This document shows positions 1 to 9,022 of a stretch of 64,000 bases of DNA, piece after piece. The position numbers were made by a program, and so were the translations under genes. Numbering within the stretch: position 1 is the first letter of the stretch; each line of letters starts with the position of its first letter. The stretch is from Acidobacteriota bacterium (GTDB lineage Bacteria; Actinomycetota; Acidimicrobiia; Spongiisociales; ZC4RG35): the NCBI GenBank assembly GCA_022573225.1, contig JACZUI010000005.1, positions 1 through 64,000 on the forward strand. Direction: 5' to 3'. The notes below the pieces were generated by a model. That model was not told the origin of the DNA. It did no database searches and saw nothing but the letters and a program-made list of their open reading frames with translations.

Positions 1-258
1 CGAGGCTTGTTGGGATGTGATCGTCGGTGATAACCACGTCGAAGGTGTAGACGCCGGGGCCTTGTGCTTCGCTAGGTGTCCAGGTGAACACCCCGCCGCT
101 GGTGATCGAAGCTCCGGAGGGCACCGTGCCGGCCAGGGTGAAGGTGAACCCGTCGCCGTCGGGGTCGGATCCGGTGGCGGTGAACCCGATCGGTGACCCT
201 TCGGGGCCGGACTGGTCACCAACCGGATCCAGAACCGGGGCCTGGTTGGTGTCGGTGA
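1..258 (-). repeat. Near-identical direct repeat copy 1 (period 576 bp = 192 aa) in the Ig-like protein gene
   Basis: Matches 577-834 with only three mismatches seen (e.g. 128 vs 704); may extend left of the window. Confidence 0.9.
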
Positions 259-1519
259 TTGTCCAGTTGAATCCGACCTGGTCTTGGAGGCTGGGTGTTC
301 CGTTGTCGGTGACGGTGACTGTCACCGTGTACACCGACCCGGCCGATGCCTGATAGTCGACGGTGCCGGAGATTTCGCCGGTTGCGGTGTTGATGGTGAG
401 ACCGGCGGGAAGTCCTGACGCCGACCAGGTCAGGGTGTTGGCGGGAAGGTCGACATCGGAGACGGCTACGAACACCGAGACACCGTCGCCTTCGGCATTG
501 GACTGGTCGCCCGGGTTGACCAACACTGGCGCGGTGTTGACTTCGGTGACGGTGACGTTGATCGTTTCGCTGTCGTCGAGGCTTGTTGGGATGTGATCGT
601 CGGTGATAACCACGTCGAAGGTGTAGACGCCGGGGCCTTGTGCTTCGCTAGGTGTCCAGGTGAACACCCCGCCGCTGGTGATCGAAGCTCCGGAGGGCAC
701 CGTACCGGCCAGGGTGAAGGTGAACCCGTCGCCGTCGGGGTCGGATCCGGTGGCGGTGAACCCGATCGGTGACCCTTCGGGGCCGGACTGGTCACCAACC
801 GGATCCAGAACCGGGGCCTGATTGGCGTCGGTGATGATCTCGATATTGTCGAGGAACAGCGCTTTCGGCACTCCGAATGCCCCCGACAGGTTGGGAACAT
901 TGAAGCGGATGGCCGTTGTGGACGAGATATAGGCCGCGATGTCGATCGACCGCGATAGATAAGCCGGGTCGGTGGCCAGGTTCTGATCGCCCGCAATTGT
1001 GAAAACGGTTGTCCAAGGCCCCGCGAAACCGTTGGTGGACATCTGGACCTCGATGTATTGGGCCGGCGTCAGCTCCTCGCGTCGATAGTCGAAGTTGAGG
1101 GATGCCGACGAGAACCCCTGGAGGTTCGCCTGTCGCTGAATCCCGGAGTTGATCGAGCCAGTCTTCCGGAGGGAGTATGCGGGGAAGACGCCGTCTTGCA
1201 CCACCTGCCACTCTCCGGACGTCGGGTCGGTCGACTCTCCCACCTCTTCCCAATCGCCCAGCCACGATTGCGATCCGTCGTTGTTGTCGTATGCCTGGGC
1301 GTCGAATTCATCCTTGAAGTTCTCCACGGCGGCATATCCTGGATCTGACGTCACGACCACCTGGGCGACGACAAGAAGGAATCCCAGCAGAAGACGCCAG
1401 TATTGGCGTGGGGATGTACGCCTTTGCGGACCCTTGATAGGGCTTCGGGTGATCGTCCACGACCGATTGGCGAAGGGGCCGGAATCGACATCCGACCGGC
1501 CCAGGGACCATGAGTTCAT
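1..1519 (-). CDS. Large secreted/surface protein with Ig-like (He_PIG/cadherin-like) repeats; 3' end beyond window
   Basis: Open frame read manually on minus strand from ATG at 1519 to the window edge: MNSWSLGRSDVDSG...FLLVVAQVVVTSDPGYAAVENFKDEFDAQAYDNNDGSQSW...NQAPVLDPVGDQSGPEGSPIGFTATGSDPDGDGFTFTLAGTVPSGASITSGGVFTWTPSEAQGPGVYTFDVVITDDH. Signal-like hydrophobic segment plus repeats. Not in the ORF track because no stop lies in the window. Confidence 0.88.
   Translation of the reverse strand, partial: MNSWSLGRSDVDSGPFANRSWTITRSPIKGPQRRTSPRQYWRLLLGFLLVVAQVVVTSDPGYAAVENFKDEFDAQAYDNNDGSQSWLGDWEEVGESTDPTSGEWQVVQDGVFPAYSLRKTGSINSGIQRQANLQGFSSASLNFDYRREELTPAQYIEVQMSTNGFAGPWTTVFTIAGDQNLATDPAYLSRSIDIAAYISSTTAIRFNVPNLSGAFGVPKALFLDNIEIITDANQAPVLDPVGDQSGPEGSPIGFTATGSDPDGDGFTFTLAGTVPSGASITSGGVFTWTPSEAQGPGVYTFDVVITDDHIPTSLDDSETINVTVTEVNTAPVLVNPGDQSNAEGDGVSVFVAVSDVDLPANTLTWSASGLPAGLTINTATGEISGTVDYQASAGSVYTVTVTVTDNGTPSLQDQVGFNWTITDTNQAPVLDPVGDQSGPEGSPIGFTATGSDPDGDGFTFTLAGTVPSGASITSGGVFTWTPSEAQGPGVYTFDVVITDDHIPTSL
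577..834 (-). repeat. Near-identical direct repeat copy 2 in the Ig-like protein gene
   Basis: See copy 1; offset exactly 576 nt, in frame. Confidence 0.9.
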
Positions 1520-2955
1520 AGATCCACCGCCGGGTGCGCGACCAGATGGCTGGTGTCGGATACAGCCTTGGCGTCCGTCTCCGAAACCTGCTCGGTATCT
1601 GTCCCGCCAGGGCCGACCACCAGCGGAAGTCTTACTCGAAAGCGGCTCTCACCGTCGGTACGGACGTAGACGACAGTTCCACCCATTCCCTGAGCCAGAG
1701 CATTGACGATCGACAGCCCAAGGCCAACGCTGCCCTGCACAGGCTTCTCCTCGCCCTGATGAACGAACCGTTCGAAGAGACGATCGGTGACATGCTTTGG
1801 CACCCCGTCGCCGTTGTCGCTGACCTCGAACGTATATGTGTGCCCGTCAACATGGCCGTCGATCCGAATGTCGGGGCCTCCATACTTCCGGGCATTCGAC
1901 AGCAAATTCCGAAGGATCTGACGAAGCCGCACCTGGTCGGCCCGAATTGTGGCCGGCTCGCATTCGACCTCGATGGATGCTCCGGCGCGTCGCATCGACT
2001 CCGCGACCTCAGCGACCTCCTTCGCGGGATCGACATCCTCAAACGCGTAGGAGAGGGCGCCAACATCAAGGCGGGCGGCGGTGAGGAGGTCTTCGACCAT
2101 TCGGGTGAGATCGCCTGACTCGCTGATTATGAGGTCGAGGAGTTCCGTTGCAGATTCACTCTCGCGGATGACCGGATCCTCCTCCAGAAGGAGCGCGAGC
2201 CCGGTAATACTGGTCAGGGGCGTGCGGAGCTCGTGGGAGGCGTTGGCAATGAACTCCTCGCGGGCGATGGACACTCTCCGTTCGGCTTCGAGTCGGGTCT
2301 CTAGCGCTGCCTGACGGGCTTGCCGGCGGATTAGCGCGCGGTACAAGAAGATGATGGCAGCAGGTAGAAAGAACGCCACCAGAAAACGGGCCGCATTTCC
2401 GATGTGGCCAAGAAGGGCGTCGGAGGATGCGACACTTTCTGCGAGACCGTCCCTAACCACCACCAGCTCATCAACGAGCGCCCGGAACTCGGCGTCGAGA
2501 TCACCGGATGCGAGGAGCTGGGCCTCCGCATACTGATCCAATCTCGTCATGGCGATCACGGCATCGGCTGTCGCGGCAAACTGTTCGACGGAGGTGGTGA
2601 TGGTGGTTCCAGAGTCACCGTTTTCAGCTGAAAGTGCTTCCATCCCATCATCGAGATCTACAAGGGCGCTCTCGGCCTCGTCGATTGACTGGTCGATTGC
2701 CTCCGATGAGTTGGACCCAAACTCACGATCTACCGTTCCCGCATGAACGGCAATGGCCAATTGTGCTCTAACGATTGTTGCCGACCTGAGTACCTCGTCG
2801 GCCTTGTGGAGATCGGTAGCGTCGCTCGTGATCTGTTGACTGCCATAGGCAATGGAGAAGACAAGTCCGACCAGCATCAGCACGGCGAGACCGGCGACCA
2901 ATGAGATCGCTAAAGCTCGATCCAGCCTCGAATTGGCCGACGGTCGAGAAGACAT
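1516..2955 (-). CDS. Membrane sensor histidine kinase
   Basis: TM segments, HisKA 'FIANASHELRTPLTSI', HATPase 'LLSNARKYG...DNGDGVP...VGLGLSIV'. Stop overlaps the next ATG (ATGA). Confidence 0.9.
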   Translation of the reverse strand: MSSRPSANSRLDRALAISLVAGLAVLMLVGLVFSIAYGSQQITSDATDLHKADEVLRSATIVRAQLAIAVHAGTVDREFGSNSSEAIDQSIDEAESALVDLDDGMEALSAENGDSGTTITTSVEQFAATADAVIAMTRLDQYAEAQLLASGDLDAEFRALVDELVVVRDGLAESVASSDALLGHIGNAARFLVAFFLPAAIIFLYRALIRRQARQAALETRLEAERRVSIAREEFIANASHELRTPLTSITGLALLLEEDPVIRESESATELLDLIISESGDLTRMVEDLLTAARLDVGALSYAFEDVDPAKEVAEVAESMRRAGASIEVECEPATIRADQVRLRQILRNLLSNARKYGGPDIRIDGHVDGHTYTFEVSDNGDGVPKHVTDRLFERFVHQGEEKPVQGSVGLGLSIVNALAQGMGGTVVYVRTDGESRFRVRLPLVVGPGGTDTEQVSETDAKAVSDTSHLVAHPAVDL

Positions 2956-2993
2956 GGATTTTCAATCGACCAAATGACCAAGTATCTACAGGG

Positions 2994-3016
2994 CCATTCG
3001 ACTTATACTCGAATGG
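2994..3016. promoter_or_regulatory. Inverted repeat CCATTCGA-cttatac-TCGAATGG upstream of the histidine kinase
   Basis: Perfect 8-bp arms in the HK upstream gap. Confidence 0.45.
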
Positions 3017-3066
3017 ACTAGTCCTTTGGCATTGACGTGGTTTTGCCCAATCCGCGAAGGCCAGGG

Positions 3067-3645
3067 TCAGCGGGGGAGGAGGCCGTTGATCAGCTGAGGG
3101 ACAACCGCATCGGCCGTCTCCTGCGCGTCGAGGGTGCCGTTCATGATGAGCGCCTTCATCGAGACCATGTGGAGTGCCCCCATGATCGCGTCGGCTGCTA
3201 CCTCGACATCTGTGAAGCTCAGCTCTCCGGCGCCCCGACCCTCGATGAGTACCTCTCGGAAGGGCTCCATTACCGAACGATCCATATTTGCCATCAAAAC
3301 CGCGTGATCCTGGCCGGCCTTGATGGCTCCTGGGAGCTCCAGGCACATCTTCGGATATTCGGCGAAGGCGCCGATGACGGCGGTCATCACGGTCGCAAGA
3401 CGCTCGGCCGTGGTCCCCTCGAAGGCAGCGGCCTTCTGGATAGCGGCTCGAGTCCGATCCATCAGGTCGTTGAGATAGAACTCCACCAGGTCATCCTTGC
3501 CTGAGAAGTAGTAATAGAGGGTCGCCCTTGGGATGTCGGCCATCCGGGCCACTTCGTCGACGCTCACGTCGAACCCCGACCCTTCGGGCATTTGATCTGA
3601 TGCATCCAGCAGTTTGTTGGCCAGATCCTCGGGAAGCTTCTTCAT
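3067..3645 (-). CDS. TetR family transcriptional regulator
   Basis: N-terminal HTH 'VDEVARMADIPRATLYYYFSGKDDLVEFYL'; start chosen at MKKLPED with an SD-like GAAAGG; the ORF track start is 3669. Confidence 0.88.
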   Translation of the reverse strand: MKKLPEDLANKLLDASDQMPEGSGFDVSVDEVARMADIPRATLYYYFSGKDDLVEFYLNDLMDRTRAAIQKAAAFEGTTAERLATVMTAVIGAFAEYPKMCLELPGAIKAGQDHAVLMANMDRSVMEPFREVLIEGRGAGELSFTDVEVAADAIMGALHMVSMKALIMNGTLDAQETADAVVPQLINGLLPR

Positions 3646-3719
3646 TTTCAAACCTTTCTCGTCGCCCACCTAAGACAGATAACAAAGAATACTTCAAACT
3701 TAATTCCAGATGCCGGAAT

Positions 3720-3731
3720 AGACAAGTGTCT
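3720..3731. promoter_or_regulatory. Candidate TetR operator dyad AGACA-ag-TGTCT
   Basis: Dyad in the divergent TetR/MFS intergenic region. Confidence 0.35.
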
Positions 3732-3808
3732 AAGTAACTTTGTACGGTTGTCCAAAGAGGCATCTGGACACGGATCTCGATGCTTTTACCCAACAAGGAG
3801 AAGAGAGA

Positions 3809-5401
3809 ATGTCCACCACATTGGATACCCGACCGGACGAAACCTCGTCCAGGCGTCGCTGGTTGGTGCTGGCGGTGATGTCGATCGGGACCCTGATCGT
3901 TTTCATCGACAACACCGTCGTCAACACAGCTCTACCGGCGATCTCGATCGACCTGGGAGCATCCACCTCCACTCTGCAGTGGATTGTCGACGCCTACGTC
4001 TTGGTACTGGCCGGGCTCTTACTTCTCGGGGGAAGCCTCGGAGACCGATTTGGCAGAAAGAGATGGATGATCGTTGGCCTGTTCGTCTTCGGAGCCGGAT
4101 CCGTAGGCGCCGCCCTTACAACCACCGCCGGAGGACTGGTCGGGTTCAGAGGCGTTCAGGGGTTAGGTGCCGCACTCGTGTTGCCGGCGACCCTATCCAT
4201 TATCACCAACGTCTTTCCCCGTGGTGAACGGGCCAAGGCGATTGGCATATGGACGGCCGTCGGCGGTCTTGGCATCGGGCTCGGTCCGGTTCTCGGCGGA
4301 TGGCTGGTCGACAACATCGGATGGAGTTCGGTCTTCTGGCTGCACATCCCAGTCCTGGCAGCCGCTCTGATCGGGATGATCTTCGTCCCCGAGTCGAGAG
4401 ACGAGCGGGACCTGGGCCTTGACCTACCCGGGGCCCTTCTCAGCACGACGGGGCTCATCGCCCTCGTTTACGGAATCATCCAAGGACCGGAAGCGGGCTG
4501 GTCGTCGCCTGAGATCTTGGTTGCGTTTGGGCTTGCCGTCACTCTTTTGACTGGCTTCGCCGTTGTCGAAGCGAGGAGCGAAGCACCGATGTTGCCGCTG
4601 AGGTTCTTTCGCCAGAGGGACTTCACCGGGGCGGTCCTCACCCTCGGTCTGATCATCTTTGGGATGCTGGTCACCTTCTTCTTCCTGACTCAATTCTTTC
4701 AGATTGTCCAAGGGCGCTCGGCTTTCGAGGCGGGGCTTCTGATCATCCCGGCGTCGGTAGGAATGATCCTGGGTGCGCCGTTGTCGGGTGTATTGGTGAA
4801 GAAGATCGGTCCCAGGTATCTGGTACTTGCAATGGCCGGAGCCATGATCACCGGTGTCCTGTTGCTGACTGGAGTTGAAATCGACTCCTCGACCCTCTCG
4901 ATAATCATCCCGCTCGGCATATTCGGATTTGGCGCCGGACTTGGAATGCCCGCTCTCACAGACACGGTGATGGCCGCAGTGCCCGAGGCCGATGCTGGGG
5001 TTGGGTCGGCGGTCAACGACGTCAGCCGAGAACTCGGAGGTGCCCTCGGCATCGCCACCATCGGGTCGTTCGTGTCGAGCTTCTATCGGAGCAATGTCAG
5101 CGACGCCCTCGTGGGCACAGTGCCCAACGAAGTCGTGGAACTGGTCGGCGAAAGCGTCGGAGTCGCCACCGTTGTTGCAGCCAGTCTTCCCGAAGAGGTC
5201 GGAGCGACTGTCATCGCGGCTGCCAACCAGGCGTTCATCGACGCGATGAACACCGGATTCCGGATCTCGGCAGCCGTACTCGTGTCAGCGATCGTGATCG
5301 CATTCACCCTCATCCCTCGACAGATGAGAGCCGAACAGGCGACGGAAGAACGAAAAGTGGACGATCCCGCGGGTGCAGTTCCCGAGCCATCAGCGGCCTG
5401 A
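3809..5401 (+). CDS. MFS drug-efflux transporter, DHA2 (EmrB/QacA) type
   Basis: 14-TM-type sequence 'GTLIVFIDNTVVNTALPAISIDLGAS...LQWIVDAYVLVLAGLLLLGGSLGDRFGRKR'; ATG with SD AAGGAGAAGAGAGA. Confidence 0.9.
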   Translation: MSTTLDTRPDETSSRRRWLVLAVMSIGTLIVFIDNTVVNTALPAISIDLGASTSTLQWIVDAYVLVLAGLLLLGGSLGDRFGRKRWMIVGLFVFGAGSVGAALTTTAGGLVGFRGVQGLGAALVLPATLSIITNVFPRGERAKAIGIWTAVGGLGIGLGPVLGGWLVDNIGWSSVFWLHIPVLAAALIGMIFVPESRDERDLGLDLPGALLSTTGLIALVYGIIQGPEAGWSSPEILVAFGLAVTLLTGFAVVEARSEAPMLPLRFFRQRDFTGAVLTLGLIIFGMLVTFFFLTQFFQIVQGRSAFEAGLLIIPASVGMILGAPLSGVLVKKIGPRYLVLAMAGAMITGVLLLTGVEIDSSTLSIIIPLGIFGFGAGLGMPALTDTVMAAVPEADAGVGSAVNDVSRELGGALGIATIGSFVSSFYRSNVSDALVGTVPNEVVELVGESVGVATVVAASLPEEVGATVIAAANQAFIDAMNTGFRISAAVLVSAIVIAFTLIPRQMRAEQATEERKVDDPAGAVPEPSAA

Positions 5402-5418
5402 CTGGGAAGGAATACACG

Positions 5419-6138
5419 ATGACGAGAGATACAGACAGGCCGGTCGCAATTGTCACCGGCGCATCGCGAAGCCAGGGAAGGGCCATCGCGCTGCGGCTGG
5501 CAAGAGAGGGTTACGACCTCTCGCTTGCCGCCCGCTCCGAGGAGGCAATGCGTGATCTTCAGCAGGATCTCGCCAACGAGGGTGCTTACTCGCTGGTTAC
5601 GGCTGTCGACCTCACCGACTGCGAAGAGCGCAAGGTATTCGTCGCCCGGACGCTTGCCGAGATGGGCCGGGTAGACATCCTGGTCAACAACGCCGCAGTG
5701 TCGAGTCTTGTCAAATTTGTCGATGCCGAATGGGAAGACGTGAGCCATCAGATCGATCTCAACCTCGAGGCACCGATGCATCTCTCGCACCTCGTGCTCG
5801 GCGACATGGTGAATCGTGGCAGCGGGAAGATCGTCAACATCTCCTCGATTGCGACTTCGGCGTCCCTGCCTGTTTTGACGACCTACCGAACCACCAGGTC
5901 GGGTCTCGAGTATTTCACCAAGGCCCTCCGCAGTGAGTTGGAAGGCACTGGAGTGTCGGTTACGGCTGTGCTTCCCAGTGGCATCGCCGACCCCCGCATG
6001 ACCAAGTCGCTCGAGGCCGGCTCTGGGGTCAGGCTCGAGGGAGCTGTGGCCATGGGGATCGTGTCGGCGACAAAGATCGCCAACGATGTTGTTGCGGTGA
6101 TCAAGAATGACAAGGTCGAGAAGGTACTCGTCGCCTAG
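5419..6138 (+). CDS. Short-chain dehydrogenase/reductase
   Basis: 'IVTGASRSQGRAIA', 'LVNNAAV'. Has YRTTRSG rather than a canonical YxxxK. Confidence 0.85.
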   Translation: MTRDTDRPVAIVTGASRSQGRAIALRLAREGYDLSLAARSEEAMRDLQQDLANEGAYSLVTAVDLTDCEERKVFVARTLAEMGRVDILVNNAAVSSLVKFVDAEWEDVSHQIDLNLEAPMHLSHLVLGDMVNRGSGKIVNISSIATSASLPVLTTYRTTRSGLEYFTKALRSELEGTGVSVTAVLPSGIADPRMTKSLEAGSGVRLEGAVAMGIVSATKIANDVVAVIKNDKVEKVLVA

Positions 6139-6623
6139 AGACCGTGTCCGGAATCTGAGGTTGCGTACTCCACAGCGGCACTGATGATGATCTTGATGAC
6201 GGCGAGGTCATCATCGGTGCGGGGCGCATAGACCATGAGCAGGTTCGGCATCGAACCGTCGAGCGAAAGCGGATGATGCTCGCCCCAACCCTTGTCGACC
6301 ACCTCGGAGGTCTGATGCGGGGGGAGCTTCATGTGCATGCTGCCGCCGTATGGCTGTGGGTGGATGTGTGCGAATTCGCGACCTACCAGCATTGCTTCCG
6401 GGTCGCCAATGGGGACATCCGGTGACACCGTCAGCGCACGGGCTCCAGGCAGCGACGCTCGACTCGGCTGTTCCGTGACCCCTGACAGTGCAAACGCCCA
6501 CAAGGTCATCTTTTCGAGCATTTCGTCGCTAGCGGTTTGGTCGAGCTGAATATGAGGCATGCCGTCGGTAACGGCAGGTTCGGCTCCGGTTCTGCGTGGA
6601 AGAGTGAGCTGGCTGTGCGTCAC
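6135..6623 (-). CDS. DUF5519/luciferase-domain-like protein
   Basis: 'EFAHIHPQPYGGSMHMKLPP...VDKGWGEHHPLS...LLMVYAPRTDDDLAV' pattern. Confidence 0.65.
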   Translation of the reverse strand: MTHSQLTLPRRTGAEPAVTDGMPHIQLDQTASDEMLEKMTLWAFALSGVTEQPSRASLPGARALTVSPDVPIGDPEAMLVGREFAHIHPQPYGGSMHMKLPPHQTSEVVDKGWGEHHPLSLDGSMPNLLMVYAPRTDDDLAVIKIIISAAVEYATSDSGHGL

Positions 6624-6955
6624 TCCTCGAAGGGGACCGGCATCATCTCGAAGATATCGACGGCGTAGTCGCCAGTTCCGGCACTGAGATACGGATGGCC
6701 ATCGGCGAGCGCTTGTGCAGCATGCATGTCTGCCGCCTCAACGATCGAGTACCCCGTAAGCGAAAGGGCGGTACCCGGGGTGCCATCGTCAACCACTGAC
6801 GTTCCAGGACCGAACGGTGTGCCAACGTCTGCCAGCCCAGACCCGACCTTCTCCATCCATGAGTCCCACTTCGCCATGACTTCGGCGCCCTCTTCCGGGC
6901 TCATGTCAGCCATGTCGGTGGCTTCGCCCTTGTACAACATGATGAACTTCGGCAT
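6620..6955 (-). CDS. YCII-related domain protein
   Basis: 'MPKFIMLYKGEATDMADMSPEE...WMEKVGSGLADVGTPFGPGTSV...YSIVEAADMHAAQALADGHPYL'; ATG at 6955. Confidence 0.8.
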   Translation of the reverse strand: MPKFIMLYKGEATDMADMSPEEGAEVMAKWDSWMEKVGSGLADVGTPFGPGTSVVDDGTPGTALSLTGYSIVEAADMHAAQALADGHPYLSAGTGDYAVDIFEMMPVPFEE

Positions 6956-7038
6956 TGCCGACTCCTCGGTATCACTTCGGGCCGGGAACCCTACACCACC
7001 CTCCCGGCATCCCACGGCCGGGTCGTACTATCTGCTCG

Positions 7039-8193
7039 ATGGCCTTCACGCTATTCGATAATTCTGGCCTCGACAGTCCAATCGGCGTTTTGGCTTCCGA
7101 CCGACCGAACCCGCTCGAGTTTCACCATCAACTTGCCGGGTATCGGGCGACTGCTCTGGCAGAGGACAATCAATTAGCCGATGATCTGGGTTGCGAGAAG
7201 GTGTGGCTGAAGTTGGAGCTGCGCCGATTCGGACTTCCGTCGTTCAAGTTTCTGGGCGCTTCGTACGCTTCGTATCTGGTGCTGCTGCGTCGACTCGACA
7301 TCGAGAAGCTGTCGCCCTCCCTCGATGATCTGGCCCAGCGGCTGTCGAAACAACGACAGTTTCGGTTGGTTGCCGCGACAGACGGGAATCACGGCCGGGC
7401 TGTCGCCCACTTTGCCGGCTTGGTGGGGTTGCCGTCCAAGATCTACGTGCCTACTCCTACCGCGCCGGCACGTGTCGAAGCCATCCGGGCGGAAGGTGCC
7501 GAAGTGGTCGTGGCTCTCGCCGACTACGACGCGGCCGTCAGGCAGTGCGCAGAAGAGGCTGGCGACCATGACGTGATCGTGTCGGACACCTCATGGCAGG
7601 GTTATGAGGACACGCCCCGTGATGTGATTGAGGGATACCAGACGATCTTTGCGGAGATCGATGACCAGATCATCCGGCGGTCGGTCCAGTCTCCAACCTC
7701 GCTGGTGGTTCCAGCCGGTGTTGGAGGCCTCGCCGCTGCCGGGGCGAAATGGATTTCGCGGCAGACAGCGCCGAGACCGTCGCTGGTTGCAGTCGAACCG
7801 ACTACGGCGGCGTGTGTGACCGTGGCCGCAATTGCGGGCCGGTCCGTGTCCTTGTCCGACGCTCAGCAGTCGTCGATGGTCGGCTTGAACTGTGGAACGG
7901 CATCACCGGTCGCAATGGAGAGGCTGCGCCCGGTGCTGTCCGCCACGATGACGATCAGCGACGACGAGGCCGGCCAGGAGGTCAGGCGTCTGGCTGGCAT
8001 CGGCCACGAGGTCAGCGAATCTGGCGCCGCCGGGACGGCGGGCCTTCGAGCAGCCTTCCACCGTGCCCCCGATGCTGCGGCCGCCGTGTTCGGAGCTCGC
8101 CCCATTGTCGTCGTGACCGAAGGGGTTACCGACCCGGTCAGCTTCGAGCGTATCGTCGGGCGATCACCCAGTCCGGTACAGGAGGACGAATAG
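7039..8193 (+). CDS. PLP-dependent diaminopropionate ammonia-lyase-like enzyme
   Basis: 'SFKFLGASYAS', 'AATDGNHGRAVAHFA', 'VVPAGVGGLAAAGAKW'; in-frame ATG 7039. Confidence 0.78.
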   Translation: MAFTLFDNSGLDSPIGVLASDRPNPLEFHHQLAGYRATALAEDNQLADDLGCEKVWLKLELRRFGLPSFKFLGASYASYLVLLRRLDIEKLSPSLDDLAQRLSKQRQFRLVAATDGNHGRAVAHFAGLVGLPSKIYVPTPTAPARVEAIRAEGAEVVVALADYDAAVRQCAEEAGDHDVIVSDTSWQGYEDTPRDVIEGYQTIFAEIDDQIIRRSVQSPTSLVVPAGVGGLAAAGAKWISRQTAPRPSLVAVEPTTAACVTVAAIAGRSVSLSDAQQSSMVGLNCGTASPVAMERLRPVLSATMTISDDEAGQEVRRLAGIGHEVSESGAAGTAGLRAAFHRAPDAAAAVFGARPIVVVTEGVTDPVSFERIVGRSPSPVQEDE

Positions 8194-8240
8194 GGATGAG
8201 GTCGTGATGGCGACGAAAAACCTAAAGCGTCACAGACTCC

Positions 8241-8450
8241 CTATCCGCCGGACTCGTGTTTGAAGGAAATCTTCACCTTCGCCCGGTACGCGATTATCCG
8301 TCCATCTTCGATCTGCAGATCCAGTTCTGTGACCTCGGCCACCCGGAGATCCCGGACAGACGAAGCTGCTGTCTCGATTGCCGTCTTCGCGGCATCCTCC
8401 CATGAATTCGGGCTCGATCCCACGAGTTCGATGACCTTGTAGACAGCCAT
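8241..8450 (-). CDS. Dodecin
   Basis: 69 aa 'MAVYKVIELVGSSPNSWEDAAKTAIETAASSVRDLRVAEVTELDLQIEDGRIIAYRAKVKISFKHE'. Confidence 0.92.
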   Translation of the reverse strand: MAVYKVIELVGSSPNSWEDAAKTAIETAASSVRDLRVAEVTELDLQIEDGRIIAYRAKVKISFKHESGG

Positions 8451-8729
8451 TTGCGCCTCCTTGTTGCTCTGTCGTGGAACGATTGACCCTACACCCCGGG
8501 CGTCTGCCGACGGGTTGGCCTACCTGGGTGGATCGGGGTACAGGACGTGCACGGCCGTACGAAACTGTCCGGCTTCTCTATCCAGCAATCCCTCCTCGTA
8601 CCCCCATCGATCGTTCAGCCAGAGTGGCTGTGGATGGCCCGGAGCCTACGTGCCGCCACCTATCTTGAGATTGCTGAATTGACACGCCGGAACCATCTCG
8701 GTCGAACCTATTGAGGCTCCGCAGCCTAT

Positions 8730-8745
8730 GTGCTATATGTAGCAC
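8730..8745. promoter_or_regulatory. Dyad GTGCTA-tatg-TAGCAC at the toxin-antitoxin promoter
   Basis: Perfect 6-bp arms ending just before the ATG at 8747. Confidence 0.55.
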
Positions 8746-8746
8746 T

Positions 8747-9022
8747 ATGGTCAAGATTGGAATCCGAGAGCTGAGACAGAGGGCCAGCGAGTATCTCCGC
8801 CGTGTCGAGGCGGGGGAAACCATCGAAGTCACCGACCGCGGACGCCCTGTTGCGTTGCTGACACCTTTGCCGGATGCGCCGCCTTTGGACCGGCTGCGCG
8901 CGGCGGGCGAGATTGATAGAGCAGTGGGCGAGCTGAGCGAGCTTCCAGCACCGCTGAACCTCGAGCCTGACCAGGAATTGCCTTCATCAGTGCTAGCTGA
9001 GCTTCGTGCCGATGAGCGCTGA
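8747..9022 (+). CDS. Type II antitoxin, Phd/YefM/VapB-like
   Basis: 'MVKIGIRELRQRASEYLRRVEAGETIEVTDRGRPVALLTPL'. Confidence 0.9.
   Translation: MVKIGIRELRQRASEYLRRVEAGETIEVTDRGRPVALLTPLPDAPPLDRLRAAGEIDRAVGELSELPAPLNLEPDQELPSSVLAELRADER

Noticed and set aside
466-1335. Several overlapping ORFs from the track (466..996 -, 792..1265 -, 1069..1335 -, 1149..1706 +)
   Set aside because: Arg/Pro/Ser-rich out-of-frame translations; the Ig-like frame on the minus strand explains the region.
3740-3808. Upstream extension of the MFS ORF to 3740
   Set aside because: ATG at 3809 has a good SD and starts a typical DHA2 N-terminus; the extension overlaps the divergent promoter.
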